Below are positions 26,064-35,111 of a stretch of 64,000 nucleotides of DNA, in pieces. The notes under the pieces were generated by a model that saw nothing but the letters and a program-made list of their open reading frames with translations, did no database searches and was not told where the DNA came from. Each line of letters starts with the position of its first letter. Position 1 is the first letter of the stretch. This stretch comes from Clostridium moniliforme (GTDB lineage Bacteria; Bacillota; Clostridia; Clostridiales; Clostridiaceae). The position numbers were made by a program, and so were the translations under genes. Location of the stretch: NCBI RefSeq assembly GCF_017873235.1, contig NZ_JAGGJZ010000004.1, positions 62,001 to 126,000 on the forward strand, in the 5' to 3' direction.

Positions 26064-27260
26064 ATGATTAAAGTTATAAAAAATATTAAATTATATTCTC
26101 CAAGAAGTTTAGGCAGAAAAGATATAGTTTTAGTAGGAGATAAAATAGAAGGAATATATGATAACATAAATATTCCAAAGGACTTTATAGATATTGAAAT
26201 TATAGATGGTAATAATAAATGTGCCTTCCCAGGATTTATTGATGGCCATGTGCATTTAATTGGTGGAGGTGGAGAAGGTGGATTCAAGACTAGGACACCA
26301 GAATTGCAATTAAGTAATTTAACTACAGCTGGAATTACAACTGTTAATGGCTGTATTGGAACTGATGGAGTTTGTAGGAATATGAGATCATTAGTTGCTA
26401 AAGTTAAGGGATTAAAGGAAGAAGGAATTACAGCAACATGTTATACAGGTTCCTATGATGTTCCTGTAAAAACTATGACAGAAAGTATAAAGGGAGATTT
26501 AATGCTTGTAGATGAAATTATAGGAGTTGGAGAAATTGCTCTATCAGACAATAGAAGTTCTCAGCCAAGATTAGATCAGTTTATAAATTTAGTTGCAGAG
26601 GCTAGAGTTGGAGGACTTCTTTCAAATAAGTCTGGAGTTGTTAATATTCATTTAGGTGGAGGAGCTAGAAGATTAGATTTCTTATTTAAGATGTTGGATG
26701 AATCAGAAATACCAGCTACTCAAGTATTACCAACTCATATGAGCAGAACAAAGGAACTTTTAGATGCAGGGGCAGAATGGATAAAAAGGGGAGGATATAT
26801 TGACTTAACAACAAGTTCAGATCCTAATAATTTGGAAAAGGGAGAATTGACAGCGTCAAAGGCATTAAAATATCTTTTAGATAAAGGATTACCAATAGAA
26901 AGAATAACTTTTACATCAGATGGAAATGGAAGTATGCCTATATTTGATGAATACGGAAAGCTAAAGGGTCTTGGAATATGCAGTGTAAAATCCCTTTATG
27001 AATCAGTAAAAGAAGCAATAATAAATGAATGTATATCAATGGAAGATGCATTAAAAGTAGTAACATCAAATGTAGCAGATATTCTTAAGTTAAATAACAA
27101 AGGAAGAATTGAAAAAGGAAAAGATGCTGATATAGTTATAGTTAATGAAAAGGACTTATCAATTGATAAAGTTATAGCTATGGGAAAAATTATGGTTGAT
27201 GGAGGAAAGGCAAAAATAATAGGAACTTTTGAAAATGCTATTAAAAAGTCTTTTGATTAA
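26064..27260 (+). CDS. iadA: Beta-aspartyl-peptidase (isoaspartyl dipeptidase)
   Basis: The 398-residue amidohydrolase frees isoaspartate from damaged peptides. By alignment with E. coli IadA, metal ligands His62, His64 (GHVHLIGGGGEGG), His196, His225 (PTHMSRT) and the catalytic Asp286 (TSDGNGS) are kept. Position 157, which should be the carbamylated Lys bridging both zinc ions (Lys162 in E. coli), is Glu here (GVGEIALSD). Single gene with GGAGG 8 bases ahead and a terminator after. The rest of the fold is intact, so I expect activity with a Glu bridge. Confidence 0.93.
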   Translation: MIKVIKNIKLYSPRSLGRKDIVLVGDKIEGIYDNINIPKDFIDIEIIDGNNKCAFPGFIDGHVHLIGGGGEGGFKTRTPELQLSNLTTAGITTVNGCIGTDGVCRNMRSLVAKVKGLKEEGITATCYTGSYDVPVKTMTESIKGDLMLVDEIIGVGEIALSDNRSSQPRLDQFINLVAEARVGGLLSNKSGVVNIHLGGGARRLDFLFKMLDESEIPATQVLPTHMSRTKELLDAGAEWIKRGGYIDLTTSSDPNNLEKGELTASKALKYLLDKGLPIERITFTSDGNGSMPIFDEYGKLKGLGICSVKSLYESVKEAIINECISMEDALKVVTSNVADILKLNNKGRIEKGKDADIVIVNEKDLSIDKVIAMGKIMVDGGKAKIIGTFENAIKKSFD

Positions 27261-27295
27261 AAGGAAAATAATGTATAATTAGTATAAGATAATTA

Positions 27296-27339
27296 GGTCG
27301 TTAAATTAGATAAAGTTCTATTTAATGACCATTTTTATT
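27296..27339 (+). terminator. Terminator after iadA
   Basis: GGTCGTTAAAT pairs with ATTTAATGACC (one G-U pair), then TTTTTATT. It separates iadA from the ABC ATPase gene. Confidence 0.8.
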
Positions 27340-27390
27340 ATTGAATTTGATGGAATTGTGGGAATTTAATAAATGATATGGGAGGGGCGT

Positions 27391-28251
27391 ATGGAAGCTT
27401 TAATAATTAACTCCTTAACTAAATATCATAATGGTAAAAAGATAATTAGAGATATTAGTTTTAATGTTAATAAAGGGGAAATAGTAGGAATAGCAGGTCC
27501 TAATGGATCAGGGAAATCAATATTAATGGAGATGGTGCTTAATTTTTCTTCTCCATCAAGTGGTAATATTAGTGTCTTTGGATTAGATTCTAAAGATAAG
27601 GCTAAAGAAATTAAAGAAATAGTTGGATATGTACCAAATGATGTGGTTTTCTCTAAAAACTTAAAAGTAAAGGATATTTTTAAAGATAAAGAAGGAACTT
27701 TAGAAGATAGAATTAATGATTTATGTAGAAGGTTTCAGATAAATAAAAATAAAAGAATAGATGAATTATCCTTTGGCAATAGAAAAAAGGTAGCAATTAT
27801 TAATGCTATTATAAAAAGCCCTAAAATGATTATTTTAGATGAACCTATTGCTAATATTGAAGAAGATGTAAAGAAAGTAATATTTGAAATAATATTAGAG
27901 GAAAATAATAAAGGAACTACTATAGTTTTATCGAGTAATAATTTAAATGATCTTCAAAAATATTGTGATAAGGTAGTAGTTATTAGAAAAGGAAAAGTTA
28001 TAGGCATAAAAAATATAAAAATTCTTAGACGTTTTTTTAACAAAAAGATTATTATAAAAACAAATGATAATATTGAAAGTGATATAAGAATTCTTGGAGG
28101 AGAAGGGGTAAAGAGAGATAAGAATTACATTGAATTTTTATATAATGGTGATATAAATAGATTAATTAGATTTTTAGCAGACTATGAAATAGATGATATG
28201 TTATTAGAAGAAGAAAACATTATAAAAAGTACACTTAATTACTATAAATAA
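27391..28251 (+). CDS. Orphan ABC transporter ATP-binding protein
   Basis: The 286-residue protein has Walker A GPNGSGKS near residue 34, signature LSFGNRKK, Walker B MIILDEP and a C-terminal extension of about 80 residues. The usual switch His is replaced: the segment reads VLSSNNLNDL where ATPases normally have STH, which may lower hydrolysis. No permease gene is adjacent and a terminator follows. ATG 27391 is chosen because GGGAGGGG precedes it; an in-frame ATG at 27373 lies upstream of that site. It may serve a permease encoded elsewhere. Confidence 0.88.
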   Translation: MEALIINSLTKYHNGKKIIRDISFNVNKGEIVGIAGPNGSGKSILMEMVLNFSSPSSGNISVFGLDSKDKAKEIKEIVGYVPNDVVFSKNLKVKDIFKDKEGTLEDRINDLCRRFQINKNKRIDELSFGNRKKVAIINAIIKSPKMIILDEPIANIEEDVKKVIFEIILEENNKGTTIVLSSNNLNDLQKYCDKVVVIRKGKVIGIKNIKILRRFFNKKIIIKTNDNIESDIRILGGEGVKRDKNYIEFLYNGDINRLIRFLADYEIDDMLLEEENIIKSTLNYYK

Positions 28252-28345
28252 ATTAAATTTTATATATATTATTTTTGTATATGTTTTAATAAGAATTTAA
28301 TATAATATGATTTTATAAAATTAATTGTAGCTTAAAAATTTTAAG

Positions 28346-28392
28346 AATAAGGCTAGCTTATAATGGAATGTATAAGTTAGTCTTATTTTTTA
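28346..28392 (+). terminator. Terminator after the orphan ABC ATPase
   Basis: A 17-bp stem (arms 28346-28362 and 28371-28387, three G-U pairs) is followed by a T-run. It lies in a 351-base gap that also holds a promoter for the next gene. Confidence 0.85.
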
Positions 28393-28477
28393 TTTATTAA
28401 AATATTTTTGCATCATTATTTATTTAAAGGTTAATCTTTATTAAAAACTTATTTATTAATTAGAAGTATAATAACAC

Positions 28478-28505
28478 TTGATATATTTAAACAAAAGATT
28501 ATAAT
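28478..28505 (+). promoter_or_regulatory. Probable promoter of the siroheme reductase gene
   Basis: TTGATA (28478-28483), 16 bases, then TATAAT (28500-28505). The leader would be about 90 bases. Confidence 0.55.
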
Positions 28506-28602
28506 TAATTAGTATATAGGTATTTAGTTATAATAAATATAAGAAAAAAATCTTTTATCATATAAATTTAACATAGTAAAATAAATGAAGAGGTGATTAT
28601 AA

Positions 28603-30153
28603 TTGAAAAAATTAAATGATGTATTAAAGGAAGAAATTATAGAGTTTAGAGAAAATGGACATAAGTTTCTAAATAAAGAACTTAATGTTGCACAATTTAG
28701 AGGAATATCTGGAGGAATGGGAGTATACGCTCATAGAGGTGGAAAAGAATTTGCGATAAGATTAAAAACCCCTTCAGGAAAAGTTACAAAGGAAGATTTT
28801 AATAAAATATATGAGTGGGCTAGTAGATACAATTTAACTTGGATTCACCCAACAACAAGACAGTCTATCCAATTACATGGACTAGGAATAGATGATGTTT
28901 GTGATTTAATGGAAGAAGCTATTGATTATGGTATATATACAAGAGGATCAGGTGGAAACTTTCCAAGAAATGTTGCAATGTCACCACTTTCAGGAGTGGA
29001 AAAGGGAGAAGCATTTGATGTAACACCATATGCAGAAGAAATAAATAAATACATTATGGAGAGAGTGTATACATATAAACTACCTAGAAAGATAAAGATA
29101 GCTATGGCTACTAATAAAAAAGATGAACCACATTGTACAGTAACTGATTTAGGATTTTTAGCAGTAAATAAGGATGGAGAGAAATTATTTAAAGTTTATT
29201 TAGGTGGTGGACTTGGAAGAAATCCAAGAATTGCAGTAGAATATGATGAACTTATAAAGGGAGAAGATGTTTTATATCATGTTGAAGCAATGACAAATTT
29301 ATTTATTGCTGAAGGTGATTACAATAATAAGAATAAAGCACGTATAAGATATATAGTTGAAAGAATGGGAGAAGAAGAATTCTTAAAATGTTATAAAAAG
29401 CATTTAGAAGAAGCTATATCAAATAAAAATTTAAAAATAGATGTAAAAGAAAAAGAAATTAAAAAAGAAGGAATAAAAACTTCTAGAAAACATGCAAGAT
29501 TAGTAGAACAAAAACAAGATGGACTTTATAGTGTTTATTTCCATCCAGTTGGAGGGAAATTAATGATTAAAGATCTTAGAGCTATCTTAGATGCTACAGA
29601 AAAGATGGATGATGTAGATTTTAGACTTACTATGAAAGAAGGTATGTATATAAGAAATCTAAATGGAAATGAAGCAGAAGAAATTTTAGATTTAACTCAA
29701 AATCGTGGTGGAGAACTAAAAGTAATGCAATCAGTAAGTTGCATTGGTGTGCCAATATGTCAAATGGGATTAAGAAATAGTCAAGAATTATTAACTAATA
29801 TTTTAGATAAACTTTCAAATGAAAACATAGAAAAAGATATACTACCTTTAATTCATATATCAGGTTGTACAAATTCTTGTGGAGTACATGAGATTGGAGC
29901 TATTGGTTTTTCAGGAAAATCAAAGAGAGTAAATAATGAATTAAAGAGTTGTTTTGAGCTTCAAGTAGATGGCGATTTTGAAATAGATAATAGTCATATT
30001 GGTGAAATATATGGAGATATAGTAGAGACAGAAATACCAAACTTTATTTATGATTTATATAAAGTCTTAGAAAATAAAAATATAGAATTTAGAAATTGGT
30101 ATAAAGAAAATAAGGAAGAATTTAAAAATTTAGTTTCAAAATATTTAGTTTAA
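28603..30153 (+). CDS. Siroheme [4Fe-4S] nitrite/sulfite reductase, ferredoxin type
   Basis: The 516-residue enzyme has the two ferrodoxin-like halves and cluster cysteines Cys380 and Cys386 (SCIGVPIC) and Cys422 and Cys426 (GCTNSC) that hold the siroheme-linked iron-sulfur cluster. WIHPTTRQSIQLHG and GSGGNFPRNV are typical of the N-terminal half. It would reduce nitrite to ammonia or sulfite to sulfide in six-electron steps; sequence alone does not settle which. TTG start behind GAGGTGAT. It stands alone: no siroheme-synthesis, nitrate or sulfate genes are near. Confidence 0.9.
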   Translation: MKKLNDVLKEEIIEFRENGHKFLNKELNVAQFRGISGGMGVYAHRGGKEFAIRLKTPSGKVTKEDFNKIYEWASRYNLTWIHPTTRQSIQLHGLGIDDVCDLMEEAIDYGIYTRGSGGNFPRNVAMSPLSGVEKGEAFDVTPYAEEINKYIMERVYTYKLPRKIKIAMATNKKDEPHCTVTDLGFLAVNKDGEKLFKVYLGGGLGRNPRIAVEYDELIKGEDVLYHVEAMTNLFIAEGDYNNKNKARIRYIVERMGEEEFLKCYKKHLEEAISNKNLKIDVKEKEIKKEGIKTSRKHARLVEQKQDGLYSVYFHPVGGKLMIKDLRAILDATEKMDDVDFRLTMKEGMYIRNLNGNEAEEILDLTQNRGGELKVMQSVSCIGVPICQMGLRNSQELLTNILDKLSNENIEKDILPLIHISGCTNSCGVHEIGAIGFSGKSKRVNNELKSCFELQVDGDFEIDNSHIGEIYGDIVETEIPNFIYDLYKVLENKNIEFRNWYKENKEEFKNLVSKYLV

Positions 30154-30229
30154 AATTTTAGTTAATTTTGATTTTTAATTAAAATATATTAAACATTAAA
30201 GTTTTAGTTAATTATATTTATTTTGATAG

Positions 30230-30264
30230 AAAAGACTTTTTCAGTTAATGAAAAGGTCTTTTTT
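30230..30264 (+). terminator. Terminator after the siroheme reductase gene
   Basis: A 13-bp stem with one G-U pair (AAAAGACTTTTTC with GAAAAGGTCTTTT) and a T-run. Confidence 0.8.
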
Positions 30265-30420
30265 ATATAAAATAAGTGGAATTTATAAATACCTAATTGA
30301 TTTTTGGTTATTTTTTATGTTATAAAAGATAAACATAAAAGTTTTAAATATTTATATTTAAAAATAATTTGAAGTGTTTTAAAATATAGTAAAAATACTT
30401 TATTAAGAAGGAGAAATAAT

Positions 30421-30723
30421 ATGGCAAAGAAAACAAGCAAGAATAATGATTTTTTATATATTGCAAGAGAGAAGTCTTCTAAAAAGGTATATGATATAAT
30501 TTTAAATTTAGTAAATAATGATAAAGAGGATTTAGCTAAGGAAGTTATGAAGATAGATTATATTTTAGAGTATACAAGTACTTGTATAAAACAGAAGGAT
30601 TTTAAGGAAGCAAAAGAATCTATAAATAGAGCTACAGAAAGAATAAATAATTTAAAGAATAATGGAGTTAATATTGAACATTTAGAATATTTGAGAGATG
30701 GAATAAAGAAAAAAATAAAATAA
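30421..30723 (+). CDS. Small helical protein of unknown function
   Basis: The 100-residue protein is highly charged and predicted mostly alpha-helical, with no membrane segment or Cys motif (one Cys at about 54). I do not recognise the family. The region about 40-90 reads like a helix-turn-helix repeat similar to tetratricopeptide-type pairs, but this is an impression only. A GGAGAAATAAT ribosome site and a good terminator frame it as a single-gene unit. It lies between the siroheme reductase and gapN and may be linked to neither. Confidence 0.75.
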   Translation: MAKKTSKNNDFLYIAREKSSKKVYDIILNLVNNDKEDLAKEVMKIDYILEYTSTCIKQKDFKEAKESINRATERINNLKNNGVNIEHLEYLRDGIKKKIK

Positions 30724-30736
30724 TTGTCTATACATG

Positions 30737-30769
30737 GATGAGTTAGTAAATATAACTCATCTATTTTTT
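30737..30769 (+). terminator. Terminator after the small helical protein gene
   Basis: GATGAGTTA pairs with TAACTCATC across a 7-base loop, followed by TATTTTTT. Confidence 0.85.
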
Positions 30770-30921
30770 GCTATAAAAATTAAGATGTTTTGAAATAATA
30801 TAAATATGAAGAAAATTTTAATTCTTAGTAGATTTATACGAATTAAGTGGAAAAATGTATAAAAGTATATTATAATTAATAATAAATATCAACAAAAATA
30901 AATTATTGACGGAGGTGGAAT

Positions 30922-32379
30922 ATGTTTTTTCAAGAGATAGACGGTAAAAAAATTTATTCAAACTTATTAGATGGAAAATGGATAGTAAAAGATAAAGATA
31001 GATTAATAGAAATAAAATCACCAGCAAATGGAGAAACAGTAGGCTTTGTTGAAGCTATGAGTAAGGAATCTGTAGATGAAGCTATAAGTATAGCAAGAGA
31101 AGAACAAAAGAAGTGGAGAGAAGTTCCTACTAATGAAAAATCAAAATTATTGCATAATGTGGCTGATTTATTAGAAGAAAGAGTAGAAGAGATGGCAGAA
31201 ATAATGATGCTTGAAATAGCTAAAGATAAAAAAAGTGCCATGTCAGAAATAAAAAGAACAGCAGATTTAATTAGATTTACAGCTGATACTGCTGAAAATA
31301 TTAAAGGAGAATCAATACCAGGAGACTCATTTCCAGGATTTAAAAATGATAAGATATCAATAGTTACAAGAGAACCTCTTGGAGTTGTACTTGCAATATC
31401 TCCTTTTAATTATCCAGTAAACTTAGCAGGATCAAAAATTGCACCAGCATTAATGGCAGGAAATACTGTTGTATTTAAACCTGCAACACAAGGTAGTATA
31501 TGTGGATTATATTTAGCTAAAGCATTTAATGAAGCAGGAATACCAAGTGGAGTTATAAATACAATTACAGGAAAGGGTAGCGAAATTGGAGATTATGTAG
31601 TTACACATAAGGAAATAGATTTCGTAAACTTTACTGGAAGTAGTGAAGTTGGAAGAAGAATTTCAAGAATTACAGAAATGAAACCACTTTTAATGGAACT
31701 TGGTGGAAAAGATGCAGCTATAGTTTTAGAAGATGCAGATTTAGATTTAGCAGCTAAAAATATTGTAGCAGGTGCTTTTTCATATTCAGGACAAAGATGT
31801 ACAGCAGTAAAAAGAGTTTTAGTAATGGATTCAATTGGGGATAAGTTAAGTGAAAAAATACTAAAGGAAATGGAAAAGGTAACAGTAGGAAATCCATTAG
31901 ATGGAGATTTTACAGTTGGACCTTTAATAAGCAGTAAGGCATGTGACTTTGTTGAAGGATTAATAGAAGATGCAAAGGAAAAAGGAGCTAAACTTTTATT
32001 AGGTGGAAATAGAGAAGGAAATACTATAATGCCAACATTATTTGATAATGTAACAGTGGATATGAGGATTGCTTGGGAGGAGCCTTTTGGACCAGTTCTT
32101 CCAATAATAAGAGTAAGTGCTATTGATGATGCAATAAAAATTGCTAATGAATCTGAATATGGACTTCAATCATCAGTATTTACTAAAGATATAAATAAAG
32201 CTTTTTATGTAGCAAATAGATTAGAGGTTGGAACTGTTCAAGTAAATAACAAAACAGAAAGAGGACCAGACCACTTCCCATTCTTAGGAGTTAAATCATC
32301 TGGTATGGGAACTCAAGGTGTTGCTTATTCAATAGAAGCTATGTCAAGACCAAAAGCAACAGTTATAAATTTAAAATAA
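30922..32379 (+). CDS. gapN: NADP-dependent non-phosphorylating glyceraldehyde-3-phosphate dehydrogenase
   Basis: GapN oxidises glyceraldehyde-3-phosphate straight to 3-phosphoglycerate and makes NADPH, bypassing ATP formation. The 485-residue product has the aldehyde dehydrogenase fold with Asn163 (SPFNYPVN), catalytic Glu259 (MELGGKDA) and Cys293 (SGQRCTA). The C-terminal GPDHFPFLGVKSSGMGTQG block is typical of GapN within the superfamily. Some clostridia rely on GapN as an NADPH source. It is a single gene with a GGAGGTGG site and a bidirectional terminator after it. Confidence 0.93.
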   Translation: MFFQEIDGKKIYSNLLDGKWIVKDKDRLIEIKSPANGETVGFVEAMSKESVDEAISIAREEQKKWREVPTNEKSKLLHNVADLLEERVEEMAEIMMLEIAKDKKSAMSEIKRTADLIRFTADTAENIKGESIPGDSFPGFKNDKISIVTREPLGVVLAISPFNYPVNLAGSKIAPALMAGNTVVFKPATQGSICGLYLAKAFNEAGIPSGVINTITGKGSEIGDYVVTHKEIDFVNFTGSSEVGRRISRITEMKPLLMELGGKDAAIVLEDADLDLAAKNIVAGAFSYSGQRCTAVKRVLVMDSIGDKLSEKILKEMEKVTVGNPLDGDFTVGPLISSKACDFVEGLIEDAKEKGAKLLLGGNREGNTIMPTLFDNVTVDMRIAWEEPFGPVLPIIRVSAIDDAIKIANESEYGLQSSVFTKDINKAFYVANRLEVGTVQVNNKTERGPDHFPFLGVKSSGMGTQGVAYSIEAMSRPKATVINLK

Positions 32380-32388
32380 TAAAAATAT

Positions 32389-32417
32389 AAAAGGCTCCAA
32401 ACTTATGGAGCCTTTTT
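32389..32417. terminator. Bidirectional terminator between gapN and the SleB-like gene
   Basis: A perfect 11-bp stem (AAAAGGCTCCA paired with TGGAGCCTTTT), 6-base loop, T-runs on both strands. Confidence 0.92.
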
Positions 32418-33023
32418 CTATTGCTTAAAAAAAGTGTGATTTCCTATTCTTTTAGAATCTTTTTTTGCTGTTGCTTTCATCCAAGAGCAAGTTGAAATTG
32501 CTGGATTATAAAAAAATAAAGCTTCATTTGTAGGATCTTTACCTCTTATGGCTTCATAAACAGCATCATAACAAGATTCATTAGGCTGGGCTATTAATTT
32601 TCCATTTTGAACACATGAAAATGCATTCTTCTGAAAAATTACATCAGTTATAGTATTTGGAAATTTAGGACTCATTACTCTGTTTAAAACTACAGATGCA
32701 ACAGCAACCTTTCCTTTAAAAGGTTCACCTCTACTCTCACAGTAGACAAGTTTAGCCATTAAATCAATATCTGCTTTTGATATTTTAAGTTGAGCACCTT
32801 TTTGATTAAAAACTTCTATATTATTTTTATTATTTTTTGCTGATTTTTCTTTTTTATTTGCTTCACTTTTAGAGTTAGTTTTATCATTATTTTTAGTGTT
32901 ATCTAGATCTTCTATATTTTCAGTTAGGGAAATATAGTCAAATAAGCTAAGCATTGAAGCATTGGCTTCTACAGATGACATTAACATCATAGAAAGTAAA
33001 AAAAGACTTATAAATTTTTTCAT
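32418..33023 (-). CDS. Spore-cortex-lytic-type cell wall hydrolase (SleB catalytic domain)
   Basis: The 201-residue secreted protein has a signal peptide (residues 1 to about 22, cut after ANA), a Lys/Asn-rich linker to about residue 80, and a Hydrolase_2 domain (YCESRGEPFKGKVAVASVVLNRV with the catalytic Glu, then GNHTFF near the end). SleB and CwlJ share this domain and act as lytic enzymes on spore cortex. No peptidoglycan-binding repeat is present, unlike full SleB, so CwlJ-like or vegetative roles are possible. Its ribosome site is part of an inverted repeat with the upstream gene's end. Confidence 0.88.
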   Translation of the reverse strand: MKKFISLFLLSMMLMSSVEANASMLSLFDYISLTENIEDLDNTKNNDKTNSKSEANKKEKSAKNNKNNIEVFNQKGAQLKISKADIDLMAKLVYCESRGEPFKGKVAVASVVLNRVMSPKFPNTITDVIFQKNAFSCVQNGKLIAQPNESCYDAVYEAIRGKDPTNEALFFYNPAISTCSWMKATAKKDSKRIGNHTFFKQ

Positions 33024-33028
33024 AAAAA

Positions 33029-33072
33029 CCTCCTTTTTACAACCCAGTCAATATTATTATTACCAAAGGAGG
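33029..33072 (-). promoter_or_regulatory. Inverted repeat that includes the ribosome site of the SleB-like gene
   Basis: On the minus strand CCTCCTTT (33072-33065) can pair with AAAGGAGG (33036-33029), the ribosome site 5 bases ahead of the start codon. A TTTTT run follows the second arm, so the same element can also act as a terminator of the upstream gene. Confidence 0.6.
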
Positions 33073-33083
33073 ATAATTCTATA

Positions 33084-34091
33084 CTATTTTTCTTTAAAAT
33101 ACTCTAAGTCATTACACAATTTACTTAATGATGTTATAAAATCTGAATATTTTGAAAAGGTATTTTTATAATCTTCTTCTAATTTGTATTTGTTTTCTTT
33201 AGATTCTATATCAAGATGTAGTGTTTCATCCATAGAAGATATATATAAGTCATATAAGTTAATTGTTTCAAGCAATTTTGAATGAACTAAATTAGCTTCT
33301 TCAGGAACACTTATCATATAAAAGTCATTTTTAATATTATCAATAATAGATTTTTTATTAGATACATCATTAATTAATGTATTAAAATTTCTATTAGTTT
33401 CTTTTATATTATCTAAGGCTGGTTTTAAATCTTCATCTATTTGTTTAAGTTTAACTACTATATTGTCAACTTTTAATATATATTCGTATTTTTTTTCATT
33501 AGAAATATCTTTCATCATATTAACTTGAATTAATGTATCAAAATATTTATAAGTTTTATCAAAAAAATTAAGAGATTCATTAGATATTATATCTTCTATT
33601 CTAAGGTTAGATAGATCATTTCTTATATTATTAAAGTCATCTAATGTTTTTCTATATTTTTTTAGTTTATTTGAAAGATTTGAACTAGATGGTGTCATAT
33701 ATAGGGATAAACACTCATTATAAAGTGAAGAATTAAGTTTTAATGTTTCATTAAATTTTTCTTTTATAGTGTTAACTGTAGGAGGTACTTCTAACTTATT
33801 TAATTTTTCATTTGTATCTTCTAAATTACTAATATATTTAGGTAGTTCATTTTTTACAGCTTCAGAATCTATTCCTTCATCTGTAATTAATTTTTGCAAA
33901 TTAGAATTTATAGAATAAGTTTCTTTAGAGAGTTTATTAATACTTCTAATACTTCTACTAGATGGTGTAAATTTGGTTATAATAAGAAGTAGGATTGGAA
34001 CCAAAATGATTAAAAATGATACGATTAATAACTTTTTTTTAGGTTTTAAATAATGAATAAATTTATTTAAATTTTCTTTATAAATTTCCAT
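33084..34091 (-). CDS. Membrane-anchored helical protein of unknown function
   Basis: The 335-residue protein has a short cytoplasmic N-terminus, one strong membrane helix at about residues 18-40, and a long polar, almost wholly helical outer part with many Leu/Ile/Asn/Lys heptad-like stretches. No Cys, catalytic or binding motif is apparent. I do not recognise a family. A GGAGGAG site precedes the ATG. It may be cotranscribed with the SleB-like hydrolase 60 bases downstream, though a terminator-like inverted repeat lies between. Shape suggests a cell-envelope scaffold or sensor-like protein. Confidence 0.8.
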   Translation of the reverse strand: MEIYKENLNKFIHYLKPKKKLLIVSFLIILVPILLLIITKFTPSSRSIRSINKLSKETYSINSNLQKLITDEGIDSEAVKNELPKYISNLEDTNEKLNKLEVPPTVNTIKEKFNETLKLNSSLYNECLSLYMTPSSSNLSNKLKKYRKTLDDFNNIRNDLSNLRIEDIISNESLNFFDKTYKYFDTLIQVNMMKDISNEKKYEYILKVDNIVVKLKQIDEDLKPALDNIKETNRNFNTLINDVSNKKSIIDNIKNDFYMISVPEEANLVHSKLLETINLYDLYISSMDETLHLDIESKENKYKLEEDYKNTFSKYSDFITSLSKLCNDLEYFKEK

Positions 34092-34256
34092 GAATACTCC
34101 TCCTTTTCATAGTTTAAATAAAGTAATCTTATAAATTATATTGCTAAAGGTTTTAAAATATTATTAAGAATAATAAAAAGTAATATACTATTATATTAAG
34201 GAATAAGTATTTGGTGTATAATTTAGAAAAGACACAATAAATAAGGGGTGAAACTA

Positions 34257-35111
34257 ATGCAGGATTTTTTTATTGAAGCAGTAAATTCAATAAAGCATAT
34301 ATCATTTTCTTCAATATTAGATATTTTAGTTGTTTCATATATTTTTTATAAAGGATATATGCTTATAAAAGAAACTAGAGCAGAACAACTTTTAAAAGGA
34401 ATTTTATTTATTATTGTACTAATTCCTATAAGTTATGTATTAAAGTTAGATATGCTTTATTTTATTTTAAGTAAGACACTAACAATAGGAGTTCTTTCTG
34501 TAGTAATTATATTTCAGCCAGAAATTAGACGTGCACTTGAACATTTAGGACGAAGTGCATTTGATGAAACACATAACATTAGTGATTCTAAAGAAAGAGA
34601 AACTATAATTGATGAAATAGTAACAGCAGTAGAGGATCTAGCAGAAACAAAAACAGGTGCTTTAATTGCAATAGAACAAGGAACAGGACTTGGAGAAGTT
34701 TTAGGATCAGGAACGATAATAGATGCAGAAATAAGTGCAGCCCTTTTAGAAAATATATTCGTTGTAAATACACCACTTCATGATGGTGCAACAATTATAA
34801 GAAAAGATAGAATTTATGCTTCTGGATGTGTATTACCTTTAACAAATAACAATGGTATAAATAAGAAATTGGGTACTAGACATAGAGCTGGTATAGGTCT
34901 ATCAGAAAATTCAGATGCTTTAGTAATAATTGTTTCAGAAGAAACAGGAACAATATCACTAGCTATGGGTGGAAGACTTACAAGAAATTATGACAAAGAA
35001 AAACTAAAGAAAACTTTATTAAGTATAATGCAAGATAGAGAAAATAAAAAGGTAAAATCAGCTGGGGAGAAGGTGAAAGCATGGATAAGGGGAATTCAAA
35101 TCAAACATTAA
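34257..35111 (+). CDS. cdaA: Diadenylate cyclase CdaA (c-di-AMP synthase)
   Basis: CdaA makes cyclic di-AMP from two ATP at the membrane. The 284-residue protein has three membrane helices in the first 90 residues, then a DAC domain with the PLHDGATII (DGA) and GTRHRAGIG (RHR) motifs required for catalysis. I place the start at ATG 34257, 6 bases after the GGGGTG site; GTG 34248 lies within that site. It overlaps cdaR by 31 bases. c-di-AMP controls potassium and osmolyte uptake and cell wall balance in Firmicutes. Confidence 0.95.
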   Translation: MQDFFIEAVNSIKHISFSSILDILVVSYIFYKGYMLIKETRAEQLLKGILFIIVLIPISYVLKLDMLYFILSKTLTIGVLSVVIIFQPEIRRALEHLGRSAFDETHNISDSKERETIIDEIVTAVEDLAETKTGALIAIEQGTGLGEVLGSGTIIDAEISAALLENIFVVNTPLHDGATIIRKDRIYASGCVLPLTNNNGINKKLGTRHRAGIGLSENSDALVIIVSEETGTISLAMGGRLTRNYDKEKLKKTLLSIMQDRENKKVKSAGEKVKAWIRGIQIKH

